64,000 bases of DNA from Geobacillus zalihae NBRC 101842 (lineage in GTDB: Bacteria; Bacillota; Bacilli; Bacillales; Anoxybacillaceae). The notes below the pieces were generated by a model, which saw nothing but the letters and a program-made list of their open reading frames with translations, ran no database searches and was not told the DNA's origin. The stretch spans positions 1 through 64,000 of the forward strand of contig NZ_BCPV01000011.1 of assembly GCF_001544135.1 (NCBI RefSeq). Direction: 5' to 3'. The translations under genes and the position numbers were made by a program. Shown one piece after another: positions 1 to 8,470 of this stretch (its first letter is position 1; each line of letters starts with the position of its first letter).

Positions 1-66
1 GGATCGGGACACCCTCTTTCGTCTCTATATATACGCACTGACCGATTCTTACGCACTATATTTTGT

Positions 67-85
67 GTCTGCCCTGAAGGCAGAC
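67..85 (-). terminator. hairpin at the end of the fatty-acid operon
   Basis: A 7-bp perfect stem (GTCTGCC / GGCAGAC) with a 5-base loop lies just past the stop of the last operon gene. On the minus strand it is followed by ACACAAAATATAG, so the T-tract is poor. It is a plausible but weak terminator for the operon that ends at 116. Confidence 0.45.
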
Positions 86-115
86 AGCCTTTTGAGTCAG
101 CCCCCTCTTCTTTAC

Positions 116-1090
116 TTATGGCACAAGCAATAGCTTGCCATGCGTTTTCCGCCCCTGCAGCAGCCGATGCACTTCAGAAGCCTGCTCAAGCGGGTAGACG
201 CCGCCGATCATCAGCTTTAGGCTTCCTTCCTGCACCCACGCGAGCAATTCCCGCAAACTTTGTTCGTACAACGCCCGCTTTTTCATGATTTGCGGCAAGA
301 AAAAGCCGATCACCGACCAGTTTTTCGCCATCAGCCGGACTGGATTGAGACGCGTCATTTCCCCGCTCGCCGCCCCATATACGACCAGGCGGCCGAACGG
401 AGCGAGGCAATCGAGCGTCTGATGAAAGACATCGCCGCCCGCCATTTCCAAAGCGACATCGACGCCGCGCCCACCGGTCGCCTCCATCACGGCCGCCGCC
501 CAGCTGTCTTTTGTATAATCAATGGTGACATCAGCGCCAAGCTGTTTGGCGAGCGCTCGTTTTTCCTCCGTGCTTGCCGTGGCGATGACCATTTTGGCGC
601 CGAACCGTTTCGCCAATTGGACGGCAATCGTCCCAACGCCGCCGGCTGCGGCATGAACGAGCACCGTCTCTCCTTCTTCCAAGCGGCCCATCGTTTTGAG
701 AATATGGTAGGCGCTTAGCCCTTGCACCGGCAAGGCCGCCGCCTGCCGGGCATCCATTCCATCCGGAAGCGGCACGACCGCCCGTTCATCGACGGCGACA
801 AACTCAGCGTAGCCGCCGGATTCGATCAACGCGACGACGCGTTGCCCCGGGAGGACCGTTTGCACCTCCGGACCAACTTCACGGACAACGCCCGCCACTT
901 CCGTCCCAGGTATGAACGGAAGCGGCGTCGGCACAACATAGCGGCCTTCCCGTCGGGCTGTATCCGCATAGTTGACGCCGATCGCTTCAGCTTCAATCAC
1001 GACTTGCCGCCCCGTGGGTTTCGGACGTTCGCCTTCGCAAACACGCAAGACATCCGGTCCACCGTATTCAACGAATTGGACAAATTTCAT
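116..1090 (-). CDS. NADPH:quinone oxidoreductase (zinc-independent MDR family)
   Basis: This 324-residue protein is a medium-chain reductase of the quinone oxidoreductase type. It has an N-terminal GroES-like fold and a Rossmann domain with the motif AAAGGVGTIAVQLAK around residues 145-160. The cysteine cluster of zinc alcohol dehydrogenases is absent, which fits the QOR subgroup that reduces quinones or enones with NADPH. The ATG at 1090 has an AGAGGGG site and overlaps the stop of the upstream comB-like gene by four bases, so translation is probably coupled. It is the last gene of the operon that starts at 7369. The substrate cannot be read from sequence; an enoyl-thioester or quinone is possible. 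Confidence 0.85.
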   Translation of the reverse strand: MKFVQFVEYGGPDVLRVCEGERPKPTGRQVVIEAEAIGVNYADTARREGRYVVPTPLPFIPGTEVAGVVREVGPEVQTVLPGQRVVALIESGGYAEFVAVDERAVVPLPDGMDARQAAALPVQGLSAYHILKTMGRLEEGETVLVHAAAGGVGTIAVQLAKRFGAKMVIATASTEEKRALAKQLGADVTIDYTKDSWAAAVMEATGGRGVDVALEMAGGDVFHQTLDCLAPFGRLVVYGAASGEMTRLNPVRLMAKNWSVIGFFLPQIMKKRALYEQSLRELLAWVQEGSLKLMIGGVYPLEQASEVHRLLQGRKTHGKLLLVP

Positions 1091-1869
1091 GGCGATATCC
1101 CCTCTTTCGTTACTTTTGTCGACGCCATATCGCGCAGTTCCGGGCCGAACGGCCCCAGCTCAAGTTTTGGAACGGCAGAAAGCGACCCATGCCGGTTGAT
1201 GTAGTCGATTTCTTTTTCCAAGCCGTACGCCGTCATCCAACGGCCGACGCGCGAGGCAGACAACACTTCTTTCGCCTTTCCTTCATCCGAATATTGCCGG
1301 TAAAAGAGCCATGCGGCCGTCGCGCTGTCGGACAGCTCCGCCGCGTTGATCCCTTGCTCGATCAAGCAGTGCACAAAGTAGCCGGCGCCATAAAAGTCTT
1401 CTAGGCAAAAACGGCCCGACGAGCCGGAACAAATCACAATGATCGTCTCTTCCTGATGTAAACGGCAAATATGCTCGCCGACCGCCGGGCTGTTCAGTAA
1501 GCTCGCCGCGTACACCGCACGGGCTGGCTGAGCTCTGCGAATCGCCACCGTGCCATTGGTCGTCGATAGCACGACTGTTTTCCCTGGACAAACCGTTTGC
1601 AAAAATAGCGGCGCCGGCGGATGAAAACCGGCGATCGTCCGCCCTTCGTATTCGCCGACGAGCTCATAGCTGCCCTCTGGCAAGCGAAGCGCGATCTCCT
1701 TGGCCTCCTCGGCATCGCGCACCGGGATCACCGAACGAGCGCCGGCAGCGAGAACTGCTGTAATCGACGAGGTGGCAAGCAAAACATCGAACACGACAGC
1801 CACCTTTCGATCAGCAAGCGCCATCTCATCAATGTCTTCTTTGCGCAGCACGACATGCACTTTTGTCAT
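1087..1869 (-). CDS. comB: 2-phosphosulfolactate phosphatase family protein (ComB-like)
   Basis: The 260-residue product carries the ComB signature blocks: VFDVLLATSSITAVL near the N terminus, GARSVIPV, GEYEGRTIAGF and the central STTNGT motif. Characterised ComB removes phosphate from 2-phosphosulfolactate in coenzyme M or sulfolactate synthesis and is Mg2+-dependent. I chose the ATG at 1869 over a GTG one codon upstream because of spacing to GAGGCGG. It sits between a phosphotransferase gene and a quinone reductase gene in a fatty-acid operon, with no comA or comC beside it. Its substrate here may therefore differ from that of the namesake enzyme. The family call is firm; the reaction is inferred. 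Confidence 0.78.
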   Translation of the reverse strand: MTKVHVVLRKEDIDEMALADRKVAVVFDVLLATSSITAVLAAGARSVIPVRDAEEAKEIALRLPEGSYELVGEYEGRTIAGFHPPAPLFLQTVCPGKTVVLSTTNGTVAIRRAQPARAVYAASLLNSPAVGEHICRLHQEETIIVICSGSSGRFCLEDFYGAGYFVHCLIEQGINAAELSDSATAAWLFYRQYSDEGKAKEVLSASRVGRWMTAYGLEKEIDYINRHGSLSAVPKLELGPFGPELRDMASTKVTKEGISP

Positions 1870-1878
1870 CACGCCGCC

Positions 1879-2937
1879 TCACCGTCCTGTCGCCAGCTGC
1901 CATGCATGCTCAATGAGCGCTTCGACAAACTGGCCAAAATGGCGAAACCGCTCATCGTTCGTCTGTCCGCGGCGGTAGCGGTAATAAATTTGCTGGCAAA
2001 TGACCGCTAATTTAAAGTAGGCAAACGTTAAATAAACGTGTATATCGGACACATCACGGCCGCTTTTTTTGGCATATGCCTCAATAAACTGTTCGCGCGT
2101 ATAAAAACCGGGACGGACGGTGACCGGCGCGCGGCCAAACCCACTTTTAATGAGTGGAGGATCGTCTTCCTCAATCCAATAACTCATGGCCACCGCCAAA
2201 TCGGCAAGCGGATCCCCGACCGTCGACATCTCCCAATCAAACAGCCCAACCATTTTGGTGATGTCGTCTTTGGCAAACAAAGCGTTATTCAGCTTAAAAT
2301 CGTAATGGATTACGGTTGCTTCGCGCTGCGGTGGGATGTGGGAAGCGAGCCACTTCATCAGCGCCTCGGCTTCCGGAATATCATCCGTCTTGGCCCGCTC
2401 ATAGCGCTGGATCCATCCGTGCACTTGCCGTTCCATAAATCCATCCGGCTTTACCATCTGAACGAGGCGTGTGTTCGTATAATCAATTTGATGGATACGG
2501 ACAAGCGTCTCGACCATCGTCTCGGAAATGCCGCGGCAAACCTCCTCCGTCGGAGTGATGCCATCGGGAAAATCACTGTCAATCACGACGCCATGCCGCC
2601 GCTCCATGACGAAAAACGGACTGCCGATCACCGATTCGTCTTCACAAAAATAGAATGGTTTCGGCGCCAACGGGAACAGCGGATGGATTTCAGAAAGCCA
2701 CGTGCTCTCCCGCTTCATATCGTGCGCTTTCGGCGGCACCGGGCCAAACGGCGGCCGGCGCAGCACCGCCTCCCACTCCCCACAGCGGAGCAAATACGTC
2801 AAATTCGACCGGCCGGCGGAAAATTGCTGGATCTCGAGCTCCCCATCCGGCATGTCCGGCAGCACCGTTCGCAAAAACTTGGCCAGCTTCCCTGCCGGCA
2901 GTTCTTCCCCCTTGCGCACTGGAATAATCGCTGTCAT
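1879..2937 (-). CDS. phosphotransferase of the APH / ACAD10 family
   Basis: This protein of about 352 residues has the aminoglycoside-phosphotransferase/choline-kinase fold. The catalytic loop is VIHYDFKLNNALF (HxDxxxxN) and is followed by the metal-binding GLFDWEMSTVGDP. Members of this subgroup sit with acyl-CoA dehydrogenases and are fused to one in eukaryotic ACAD10/11, where they phosphorylate hydroxyacyl-CoAs so that the hydroxyl can be eliminated. That role would fit this operon, which also holds an acyl-CoA dehydrogenase and ligase. The frame is open back to a GTG at 3039, but an AAGGGGGAG site six bases before the ATG at 2937 makes that start more likely. Confidence 0.82.
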   Translation of the reverse strand: MTAIIPVRKGEELPAGKLAKFLRTVLPDMPDGELEIQQFSAGRSNLTYLLRCGEWEAVLRRPPFGPVPPKAHDMKRESTWLSEIHPLFPLAPKPFYFCEDESVIGSPFFVMERRHGVVIDSDFPDGITPTEEVCRGISETMVETLVRIHQIDYTNTRLVQMVKPDGFMERQVHGWIQRYERAKTDDIPEAEALMKWLASHIPPQREATVIHYDFKLNNALFAKDDITKMVGLFDWEMSTVGDPLADLAVAMSYWIEEDDPPLIKSGFGRAPVTVRPGFYTREQFIEAYAKKSGRDVSDIHVYLTFAYFKLAVICQQIYYRYRRGQTNDERFRHFGQFVEALIEHAWQLATGR

Positions 2938-3035
2938 CTCCCTCTCCCCCTTGGTCAACAATTCAAGCGCGCCATTGCCGCCGCACGAACAGCATCCATC
3001 GACACACCTCGGATCAAACTTGTTTGTCTCTCTTT

Positions 3036-3620
3036 TCACTCGGCTTTCGAGACAGACGGCGCGCTCATGCCATCAAGCAGGATCTCCACCATCTGCTTCG
3101 CCACCTCGGCATCGGTCAGCTCGCCGTCCGGACGAAACCATTGGTAGCTCCAATTGGCCGCCCCAAGAACGGTAAGCGTGGCGATCGATGGTGACAAATC
3201 GCAGCGCAGTTCACCGCTTTTCATTCCTTCCTCAATCAACGACTGCAGCCGATAGCGGAACAAATCGCGCTTTTCTTTTACTTTCTGTAAATGCTCTTCA
3301 TTCAAATGCTTCATTTCACGAAAAAAAATACGCGCTTCCCGTCCCTGCCGTTCGACATTATGGATGAGCATGAAGACGATGTCATACAGTCGTTCCCGCA
3401 CCGAGCGCTGTGTATCGCTTATAATCCGCTCCTCTTCGTCCAGCAGCCATTCAATGTAGCGAAGGTGAATATCCATCAACAGTTCTTCTTTGCTTGTAAA
3501 ATAGTAATAAAACGTCCCTTTTGTCACCCCGAGGGCGTCAACGATGTCTTGGATCGATGTTTCGCTGAAGCCGTTTTGTTCAAACAGCTCAATGCTGGCA
3601 GCCATAATTTTCTCCTTCAC
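3036..3620 (-). CDS. TetR family regulator of the fatty-acid operon
   Basis: This is a 194-residue TetR repressor. The N-terminal helix-turn-helix reads TSIQDIVDALGVTKGTFYYYF at about residues 20-40, and the ligand domain is variable as usual. It lies inside the acyl-CoA degradation operon. An 18-bp palindrome at the operon promoter (7386-7403) is the obvious candidate operator, so autoregulation with acyl-CoA as inducer is likely by analogy with other fatty-acid TetR proteins. The start is GTG at 3620 behind AAGAGGTG; an ATG five codons later behind GAAGGAG is an alternative. Family is certain, effector inferred. Confidence 0.88.
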   Translation of the reverse strand: MKEKIMAASIELFEQNGFSETSIQDIVDALGVTKGTFYYYFTSKEELLMDIHLRYIEWLLDEEERIISDTQRSVRERLYDIVFMLIHNVERQGREARIFFREMKHLNEEHLQKVKEKRDLFRYRLQSLIEEGMKSGELRCDLSPSIATLTVLGAANWSYQWFRPDGELTDAEVAKQMVEILLDGMSAPSVSKAE

Positions 3621-3660
3621 GTTTTTACACCTCTTGCCTAAAATGTAGTCGCTGCCAGCT

Positions 3661-3698
3661 ATTGTACCATAAAACAGCCAAGCCTGCTTCGGACTTGG
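3661..3698 (-). terminator. intercistronic hairpin and possible internal promoter before tetR
   Basis: Between the acyl-CoA ligase and tetR the minus strand has a stem CCAAGTCC / GGCTTGG followed by CTGTTTTAT. It may be an attenuating terminator inside the operon. Directly after it comes TGGTACAAT (3661-3669), an extended -10 box without a convincing -35, which could give tetR a private promoter. Both readings are tentative. Confidence 0.4.
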
Positions 3699-3713
3699 CC
3701 GAAAGCCGCGCCG

Positions 3714-5333
3714 TTATTGCGAGCGGGATGCTTCTTCACGCAAGGCGCGGCGCAAAATTTTCCCGACGTTCGTCTTCGGCAGTTCGGCACGGAACTCGAC
3801 AATGCGCGGCACTTTGTACGCCGCTAAGTTTTTTCGGCAATGGGCAAGAATGTCTTCTTCGCTTGCCTGTTGTCCGTCTTTTAACACAATGATCGCCTTC
3901 ACCGTTTCACCGCGATACGGATCAGGCACGCCAACCGCCGCCGCCTCTTTCACCGCTGGATGTTCGTACAACACTTCTTCGATTTCACGCGGATAAATGT
4001 TATAGCCGCCGGCGATGATCAGATCTTTTTTCCGGTCGACAATCGTCACATACCCTTCCTCGTCAATCGAAGCCAAATCGCCAGTGTACAGCCATCCGTC
4101 ACGCAGCGCCACGGCCGTTTCTTCCGGCATGTTCCAATAGCCTTTCATCACTTGCGGTCCACGGATAATCAGCTCGCCGACTTCTCCTGGCGGCAACTCT
4201 TGCGTGCCAGTCGCCACATCGACGACTTTGTACTCAGTCAGCGGCATGCCGATGCCGACCGTGCCCGGCTTGCGCGCCGCAAACGGCGGATTGCAATGCG
4301 TCACCGGCGAGGCTTCAGACAAGCCGTATCCTTCAAGGACAACCGCTCCCGTTTTCGCCTCGAAGTCGCGCATCAATTCAAGCGGCATCGGTGCGCTGCC
4401 GCTGTTGCACGTTTTGATGCTGCTGATGCCGTACTGCTCGACACCCGGCGTATTGGTAATCGCGACATACATCGTCGGCACGCCTGGAAACACGGTTGGT
4501 TGCTTGTCGCGAATTGTCTCCAACACTTCTTTCAGCTCAAAGCGCGGCAGCAAAATGTTTTCCGCTCCTTGGTAAATGGCCAAGTTCATTCCCGACGTCA
4601 TCGCGAACACGTGGAACAACGGGATGACGGTTAAATATCGCTCTTTCCCGAACTCAAATGTCCCTTTGAAAAATTCGGCGCATTGCAAGACGTTGGCGAA
4701 AATGTTGCGGTGGGTGAGCATCGCTCCTTTGGAGCGCCCCGTCGTCCCTCCCGTATATTGCAATACAGCAACGTCGTGCATCGGCTCGATCGGCACCGGG
4801 CGCACCACTCCGCTTCCTGCGGCAAGAAATTCGTCAAACGTGACATCTCCTTCAGCCAGCGCAACGGACGACGGCGCCCCAAGGCTGACGGTGACCGCCT
4901 GCTTGACGGCTGTCTCCCCTCTGACGGCGGCAAGGCGCGGATAAAGCGGTTCATAAATGACGATCGTCTCGGCGCCGGAGTCTTTGAGCAAATAGGCAAG
5001 TTCGCGCTCAACAAGCATCGGGTTCACTTGTGTGACGATCGCGCCCGCCTGCAAAATGCCATAGTAAGCGATGACATATTGCGGGCAGTTCGGCAGCATG
5101 ATTGCGACGCGGTCGCCTTTTTGCACGCCGCGCGCCTGCAGGCTTGAGGTGAAACGGTTGACCGCCGCCTCAAGCTCGGCATAGGTGATCGTCTTGTCGT
5201 AAAATGTCAGCGCCGGCTGGGAGCCGAATTCCGCCGCTCGTTCATGCAGTACATCGCATACCGTTTTGTCGGGAATATCCATATAGAACGAAATGTGTTC
5301 CGGATAAAGAGACAACGCCCGTTTTTCGCCCAT
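3714..5333 (-). CDS. long-chain acyl-CoA ligase (AMP-forming)
   Basis: The 539-residue enzyme activates fatty acids to acyl-CoA through an acyl-adenylate. The P-loop-like AMP-binding motif is YTGGTTGRSKG near residue 200. The adenine-binding segment is YGLSEASPVTHCNPP, and the hinge and catalytic end are YTGDLASIDEEGYVTIVDRKKDLI with a C-terminal KTNVGKILRR lysine. Its length matches FadD/LcfA enzymes of bacilli. The ATG at 5333 has an AAGGGGG site eight bases away. It is the third gene of the operon, 21 bases after the SDR gene, and supplies substrate for the acyl-CoA dehydrogenase encoded first. Confidence 0.92.
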   Translation of the reverse strand: MGEKRALSLYPEHISFYMDIPDKTVCDVLHERAAEFGSQPALTFYDKTITYAELEAAVNRFTSSLQARGVQKGDRVAIMLPNCPQYVIAYYGILQAGAIVTQVNPMLVERELAYLLKDSGAETIVIYEPLYPRLAAVRGETAVKQAVTVSLGAPSSVALAEGDVTFDEFLAAGSGVVRPVPIEPMHDVAVLQYTGGTTGRSKGAMLTHRNIFANVLQCAEFFKGTFEFGKERYLTVIPLFHVFAMTSGMNLAIYQGAENILLPRFELKEVLETIRDKQPTVFPGVPTMYVAITNTPGVEQYGISSIKTCNSGSAPMPLELMRDFEAKTGAVVLEGYGLSEASPVTHCNPPFAARKPGTVGIGMPLTEYKVVDVATGTQELPPGEVGELIIRGPQVMKGYWNMPEETAVALRDGWLYTGDLASIDEEGYVTIVDRKKDLIIAGGYNIYPREIEEVLYEHPAVKEAAAVGVPDPYRGETVKAIIVLKDGQQASEEDILAHCRKNLAAYKVPRIVEFRAELPKTNVGKILRRALREEASRSQ

Positions 5334-5354
5334 TTGCGTTTCCCCCTTTTTTAA

Positions 5355-6146
5355 TTAAATGCCGGTCGCATGGCTGCCGCCGTCAACGACGAGGAGCGCG
5401 CCCGTGACAAAGGCGGACGCCGGGGAAGCGAGAAACAAGACGGCCCCTTTCAAGTCATCTTCGCCGCCAAAGCGGCCGAGCGGCGTATGCTCGAGCACTT
5501 TTTTCCCAACGCGTTCAAGAACGACTTTTGACATTTTCGTCGGGAAAAAGCCCGGAGCCACCGCGTTGACGCGAATGCCGTGCTTCCCCCATTTGGCTGC
5601 TAGGTCCCTCGTAAACGTAATGACCGCCCCTTTGCTCGTGTTGTAGCCGATCGTATTTAAAATGTCCGGGTGCGTGCCGCCAAGGCCGGCGACGGAAGCG
5701 ATGTTGATGATGGCGCCGCCCGTTTGCTTCTCAATCATCACCTTGCCGGCCGCCTGGCTCATGAGAAACGTGCCGGTTACATTGACGTTCATCACCTTTT
5801 GCCATGCTTCAAGCGGCATCTCTTCGACCGGCGCTCCCCACGTCGCTCCGCTGTTGTTCACCAAAATATCGATGCCGCCAAACTCCTTCACCGTCGTTTC
5901 GACGACATGTTGGACATCATCCGGGTTCGTCACATCACACTTTAGCGCCAATGAACGGACGCCCAGCTGTTCCAACTTTTCTTTCACTTGCTCGCACGCC
6001 TCCACTTTGCGCGAGCAGACGACAACGTTCGCCCCCGCTTCGGCGAGGCCGACGGCGATTTGCTCGCCGAGCCCGCGCCCGCCGCCGGTGACGATGGCGG
6101 TTTTTCCTTCGATTTTAAACAAGTCCAACACATGCATAAACGCCAC
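5355..6146 (-). CDS. SDR family oxidoreductase
   Basis: A classical short-chain dehydrogenase of 263 residues. The cofactor motif is TGGGRGLG near residue 20, the structural motif NNSG lies around residue 95, and the catalytic residues are Ser in IASVAG and YNTSK. The position of the gene between an acyl-CoA dehydrogenase and an acyl-CoA ligase suggests action on a 3-hydroxyacyl-CoA or related alcohol, but specificity cannot be read from sequence. Start is GTG at 6146 with AAGGGAG five bases upstream; an ATG at 6137 is possible. Twelve bases separate it from the dehydrogenase gene, so the two are co-transcribed. Confidence 0.88.
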   Translation of the reverse strand: MAFMHVLDLFKIEGKTAIVTGGGRGLGEQIAVGLAEAGANVVVCSRKVEACEQVKEKLEQLGVRSLALKCDVTNPDDVQHVVETTVKEFGGIDILVNNSGATWGAPVEEMPLEAWQKVMNVNVTGTFLMSQAAGKVMIEKQTGGAIINIASVAGLGGTHPDILNTIGYNTSKGAVITFTRDLAAKWGKHGIRVNAVAPGFFPTKMSKVVLERVGKKVLEHTPLGRFGGEDDLKGAVLFLASPASAFVTGALLVVDGGSHATGI

Positions 6147-6157
6147 TTCCTCTCCCT

Positions 6158-7369
6158 TTATTGTTCATATGGACGCAACTCAAGCTTGGCTACTTGCTCT
6201 TTATGCACCTCATCCGGCCCGTCGGCCAACCGAAGCGTGCGCGAGTTCGCCCACATGGCGGCAAGCGGAAAATCGTTGCTCACCCCAGCGGCGCCGAACG
6301 CCTGGATGGCGCGGTCGATGACCTTCAAAGCGACATTGGGCGCCACCACTTTAATCATCGCAATTTCTTTGCGCGCCGCTTTGTTGCCGACCGTATCCAT
6401 CATGTACGCTGCCTTCATTGTCAACAGGCGCGCCTGCTCGATCTCAATGCGCGACTGAGCGATCCAATCGCGAATGACGCCATGGTCCGCAAGCCGCTTG
6501 CCGAACGCGACCCGCGACTGCACGCGCCGGCACATAAGCTCAAGCGCCCGCTCCGCCGCTCCAATCAAGCGCATGCAATGATGGATTCGCCCCGGTCCAA
6601 GCCGCCCTTGGGCGATGGCAAATCCTTTCCCTTCTCCCCAAATGATGTTCTCTTTCGGCACTCGCACGTTGTCATACGTAATCTCCGCATGCCCGTGCGG
6701 CGCATGGTCAAAACCGAACACCGGCAGCATCCGTTCGATTTTCACCCCCGGCGTATCAAGCGGAACGATGATCATCGACTGCTGCTCATGCTTCGGGGCA
6801 TCCGGATTCGTTTTCCCCATCACAATGGCGACTTTGCAGCGCGGGTCGCCGGCGCCGGACGACCACCATTTCCGCCCGTTGATGACGTATTCGTCCCCGT
6901 CGCGGACGATGGAAGCGCGAATGTTCGTCGCATCGCTTGACGCGACGTCCGGTTCGGTCATCGAAAAGCAGGAGCGGATTTCTCCGTTCAAGAGCGGGAT
7001 GAGCCATTTCCGCTTTTGTTCTTCTGTTCCATAGCGGACGAGTACTTCCATGTTGCCGGTATCCGGCGCATTGCAGTTGAACACTTCCGGAGCGATGAGC
7101 GAACGGCCCATAATTTCGCAAAGCGGCGCGTATTCGACGTTCGTTAAGCCGGCTCCGTATTCGCTGTCCGGCAAAAACAAGTTCCAGAGCCCTTCTTTTT
7201 TCGCTTTTTCCTTCAGCTCTTCGATGATGGGCGGCACCCCTGACCATCTTGACTCTTGGGCGTTCAGCTGCTCCTCATACACCCTTTCGTTCGGATAAAT
7301 GTACTCTTCCATGAAAGCGCTTAATTTTTTGATCAACTCTTGGACTTTCGGCGAATAGGAAAAGTCCAT
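6158..7369 (-). CDS. acyl-CoA dehydrogenase
   Basis: This 403-residue FAD flavoprotein catalyses alpha,beta-desaturation of acyl-CoA. Visible family blocks include [16 protein letters not shown], the substrate/flavin-contact segment [14 protein letters not shown], and the C-terminal [15 protein letters not shown] and [13 protein letters not shown]. It resembles the longer ACAD10/11-type dehydrogenases more than short-chain ones, in keeping with the APH-type kinase gene in the same operon. The ATG at 7369 has GGAGGGG five bases upstream. It is the first gene of the operon, directly behind the palindromic operator. Confidence 0.92.
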   Translation of the reverse strand: MDFSYSPKVQELIKKLSAFMEEYIYPNERVYEEQLNAQESRWSGVPPIIEELKEKAKKEGLWNLFLPDSEYGAGLTNVEYAPLCEIMGRSLIAPEVFNCNAPDTGNMEVLVRYGTEEQKRKWLIPLLNGEIRSCFSMTEPDVASSDATNIRASIVRDGDEYVINGRKWWSSGAGDPRCKVAIVMGKTNPDAPKHEQQSMIIVPLDTPGVKIERMLPVFGFDHAPHGHAEITYDNVRVPKENIIWGEGKGFAIAQGRLGPGRIHHCMRLIGAAERALELMCRRVQSRVAFGKRLADHGVIRDWIAQSRIEIEQARLLTMKAAYMMDTVGNKAARKEIAMIKVVAPNVALKVIDRAIQAFGAAGVSNDFPLAAMWANSRTLRLADGPDEVHKEQVAKLELRPYEQ

Positions 7370-7385
7370 GTCATCCCCTCCCTGT

Positions 7386-7447
7386 ATACTAACCGGTTAG
7401 TATGTGCCCTTTATTTCTACTATACCTCGACCAAAAGAAATATTCAA
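7386..7447 (-). promoter_or_regulatory. sigma-A promoter with TetR-type palindromic operator
   Basis: The minus strand reads TTGAAT (7442-7447), a 17-base spacer and TATAGT (7419-7424). Just downstream of the expected transcription start is the perfect 18-bp palindrome ATACTAACCGGTTAGTAT (7386-7403), 16 bases before the first start codon. Such symmetry and placement are typical of TetR operators, and a tetR gene lies four genes downstream. Confidence 0.85.
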
Positions 7448-7474
7448 TATTTTTTGATAAATATATCTCACATT

Positions 7475-7500
7475 CAAAAAAAGAGAGGACGAATCCGCCC
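7475..7500 (-). terminator. weak terminator after the ykwC-like gene
   Basis: On the minus strand a short GGGCG / CGTCC stem is followed by CTCTC and a run of seven T. The stem has only five pairs, one of them G-U, so efficiency is doubtful. Confidence 0.4.
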
Positions 7501-7505
7501 CCATG

Positions 7506-8372
7506 TCACTGTCTGATATAGCGTTTGTACAATGCTTGCGTGCCGCTGTTTTCCTCACCGGCTTGCGCCAGCTCCTCATACATTTGTTTGGCGAGCGCCA
7601 GCCCTGGCAGCGGCAAGTTCATCCGCTCGGCTTCCTCAAGCGCAATTTTCATATCTTTAATGAAATGCTTGATGTAAAACCCCGGAGCAAAATCGCCTGA
7701 CAACATGCGCGGCGCCAAGTTGCTCAGCGACCAGCTGCCCGCCGCCCCTTTGGCGATGCTTTCCAACACTTTGAATGGATCAAGACCAGCCCGCTTCGCA
7801 TACGCCATGGCCTCGCAAACGCCGATCATATTGGTGGCGATGGCAATTTGGTTGCACATTTTCGTATGCTGGCCGGCTCCAGCTCCTCCTTGCCGCACGA
7901 TGTTCGTGCCAAGCCGCTCGAGAATCGGCTTGCACGCCAAAAAGACGTCCTCATCACCGCCGACCATAATCGTCAACGTTCCTTCGCGCGCACCGATGTC
8001 ACCGCCGGACACCGGGGCGTCCAACGCGTGAATCCCTTTTTGCTTGGCTGCTTCATAAATGGACTTTGCAAGCGTCGGCGTTGACGTCGTCATATCGATG
8101 ACATACGTTCCCGGCCGCGCATTCTCCAAAATGCCGCCTTCGCCGAAATACACTTGCTCGACATCGTGAGGATAGCCGACCATCGTGATGACGACATCCG
8201 CCTCCCGCGCCAAATCAGCGACCGTTTCCTTCCAAACCGCCCCTTCCTGAAGCAAGTCTTCCGCCTTTTCTTTTGTGCGTGTATAGACGAGAAGCGGATA
8301 GCCCGCCTTCAGCAAATGGCGCGCCATGCTTTTTCCCATGACGCCAAGGCCGATAAACCCGATCGTTTTCAA
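7506..8372 (-). CDS. ykwC: beta-hydroxyacid dehydrogenase, YkwC-like
   Basis: A 288-residue member of the 3-hydroxyisobutyrate / 2-hydroxy-3-oxopropionate dehydrogenase family. The NAD(P)-binding motif GLGVMG is at residues 8-13, the substrate loop DAPVSGGDIGAREG near 120, and the catalytic lysine is in HTKMCNQ near 170. Length and sequence correspond closely to Bacillus subtilis YkwC as I recall it, whose physiological substrate is not established to my knowledge. It follows an SDR gene by 98 bases on the same strand and may be co-transcribed with it. Confidence 0.88.
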   Translation of the reverse strand: MKTIGFIGLGVMGKSMARHLLKAGYPLLVYTRTKEKAEDLLQEGAVWKETVADLAREADVVITMVGYPHDVEQVYFGEGGILENARPGTYVIDMTTSTPTLAKSIYEAAKQKGIHALDAPVSGGDIGAREGTLTIMVGGDEDVFLACKPILERLGTNIVRQGGAGAGQHTKMCNQIAIATNMIGVCEAMAYAKRAGLDPFKVLESIAKGAAGSWSLSNLAPRMLSGDFAPGFYIKHFIKDMKIALEEAERMNLPLPGLALAKQMYEELAQAGEENSGTQALYKRYIRQ

Positions 8373-8470
8373 CGCTGTCCTCTCCCTTCTTGTCCGTTTG
8401 GCCGCAAGCGCCCAGCGATCTGCCCACCACCTGCGCTTCGCTTAGCAGCGGAGGCTTCTTTCGAAAATCG

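Noticed and set aside
2038-3147. Long open frame on the plus strand (369 codons)
   Set aside because: It lies antisense to the phosphotransferase and TetR genes, has no ribosome site, and its translation is His/Arg-rich as expected from the complement of GC-rich coding DNA.
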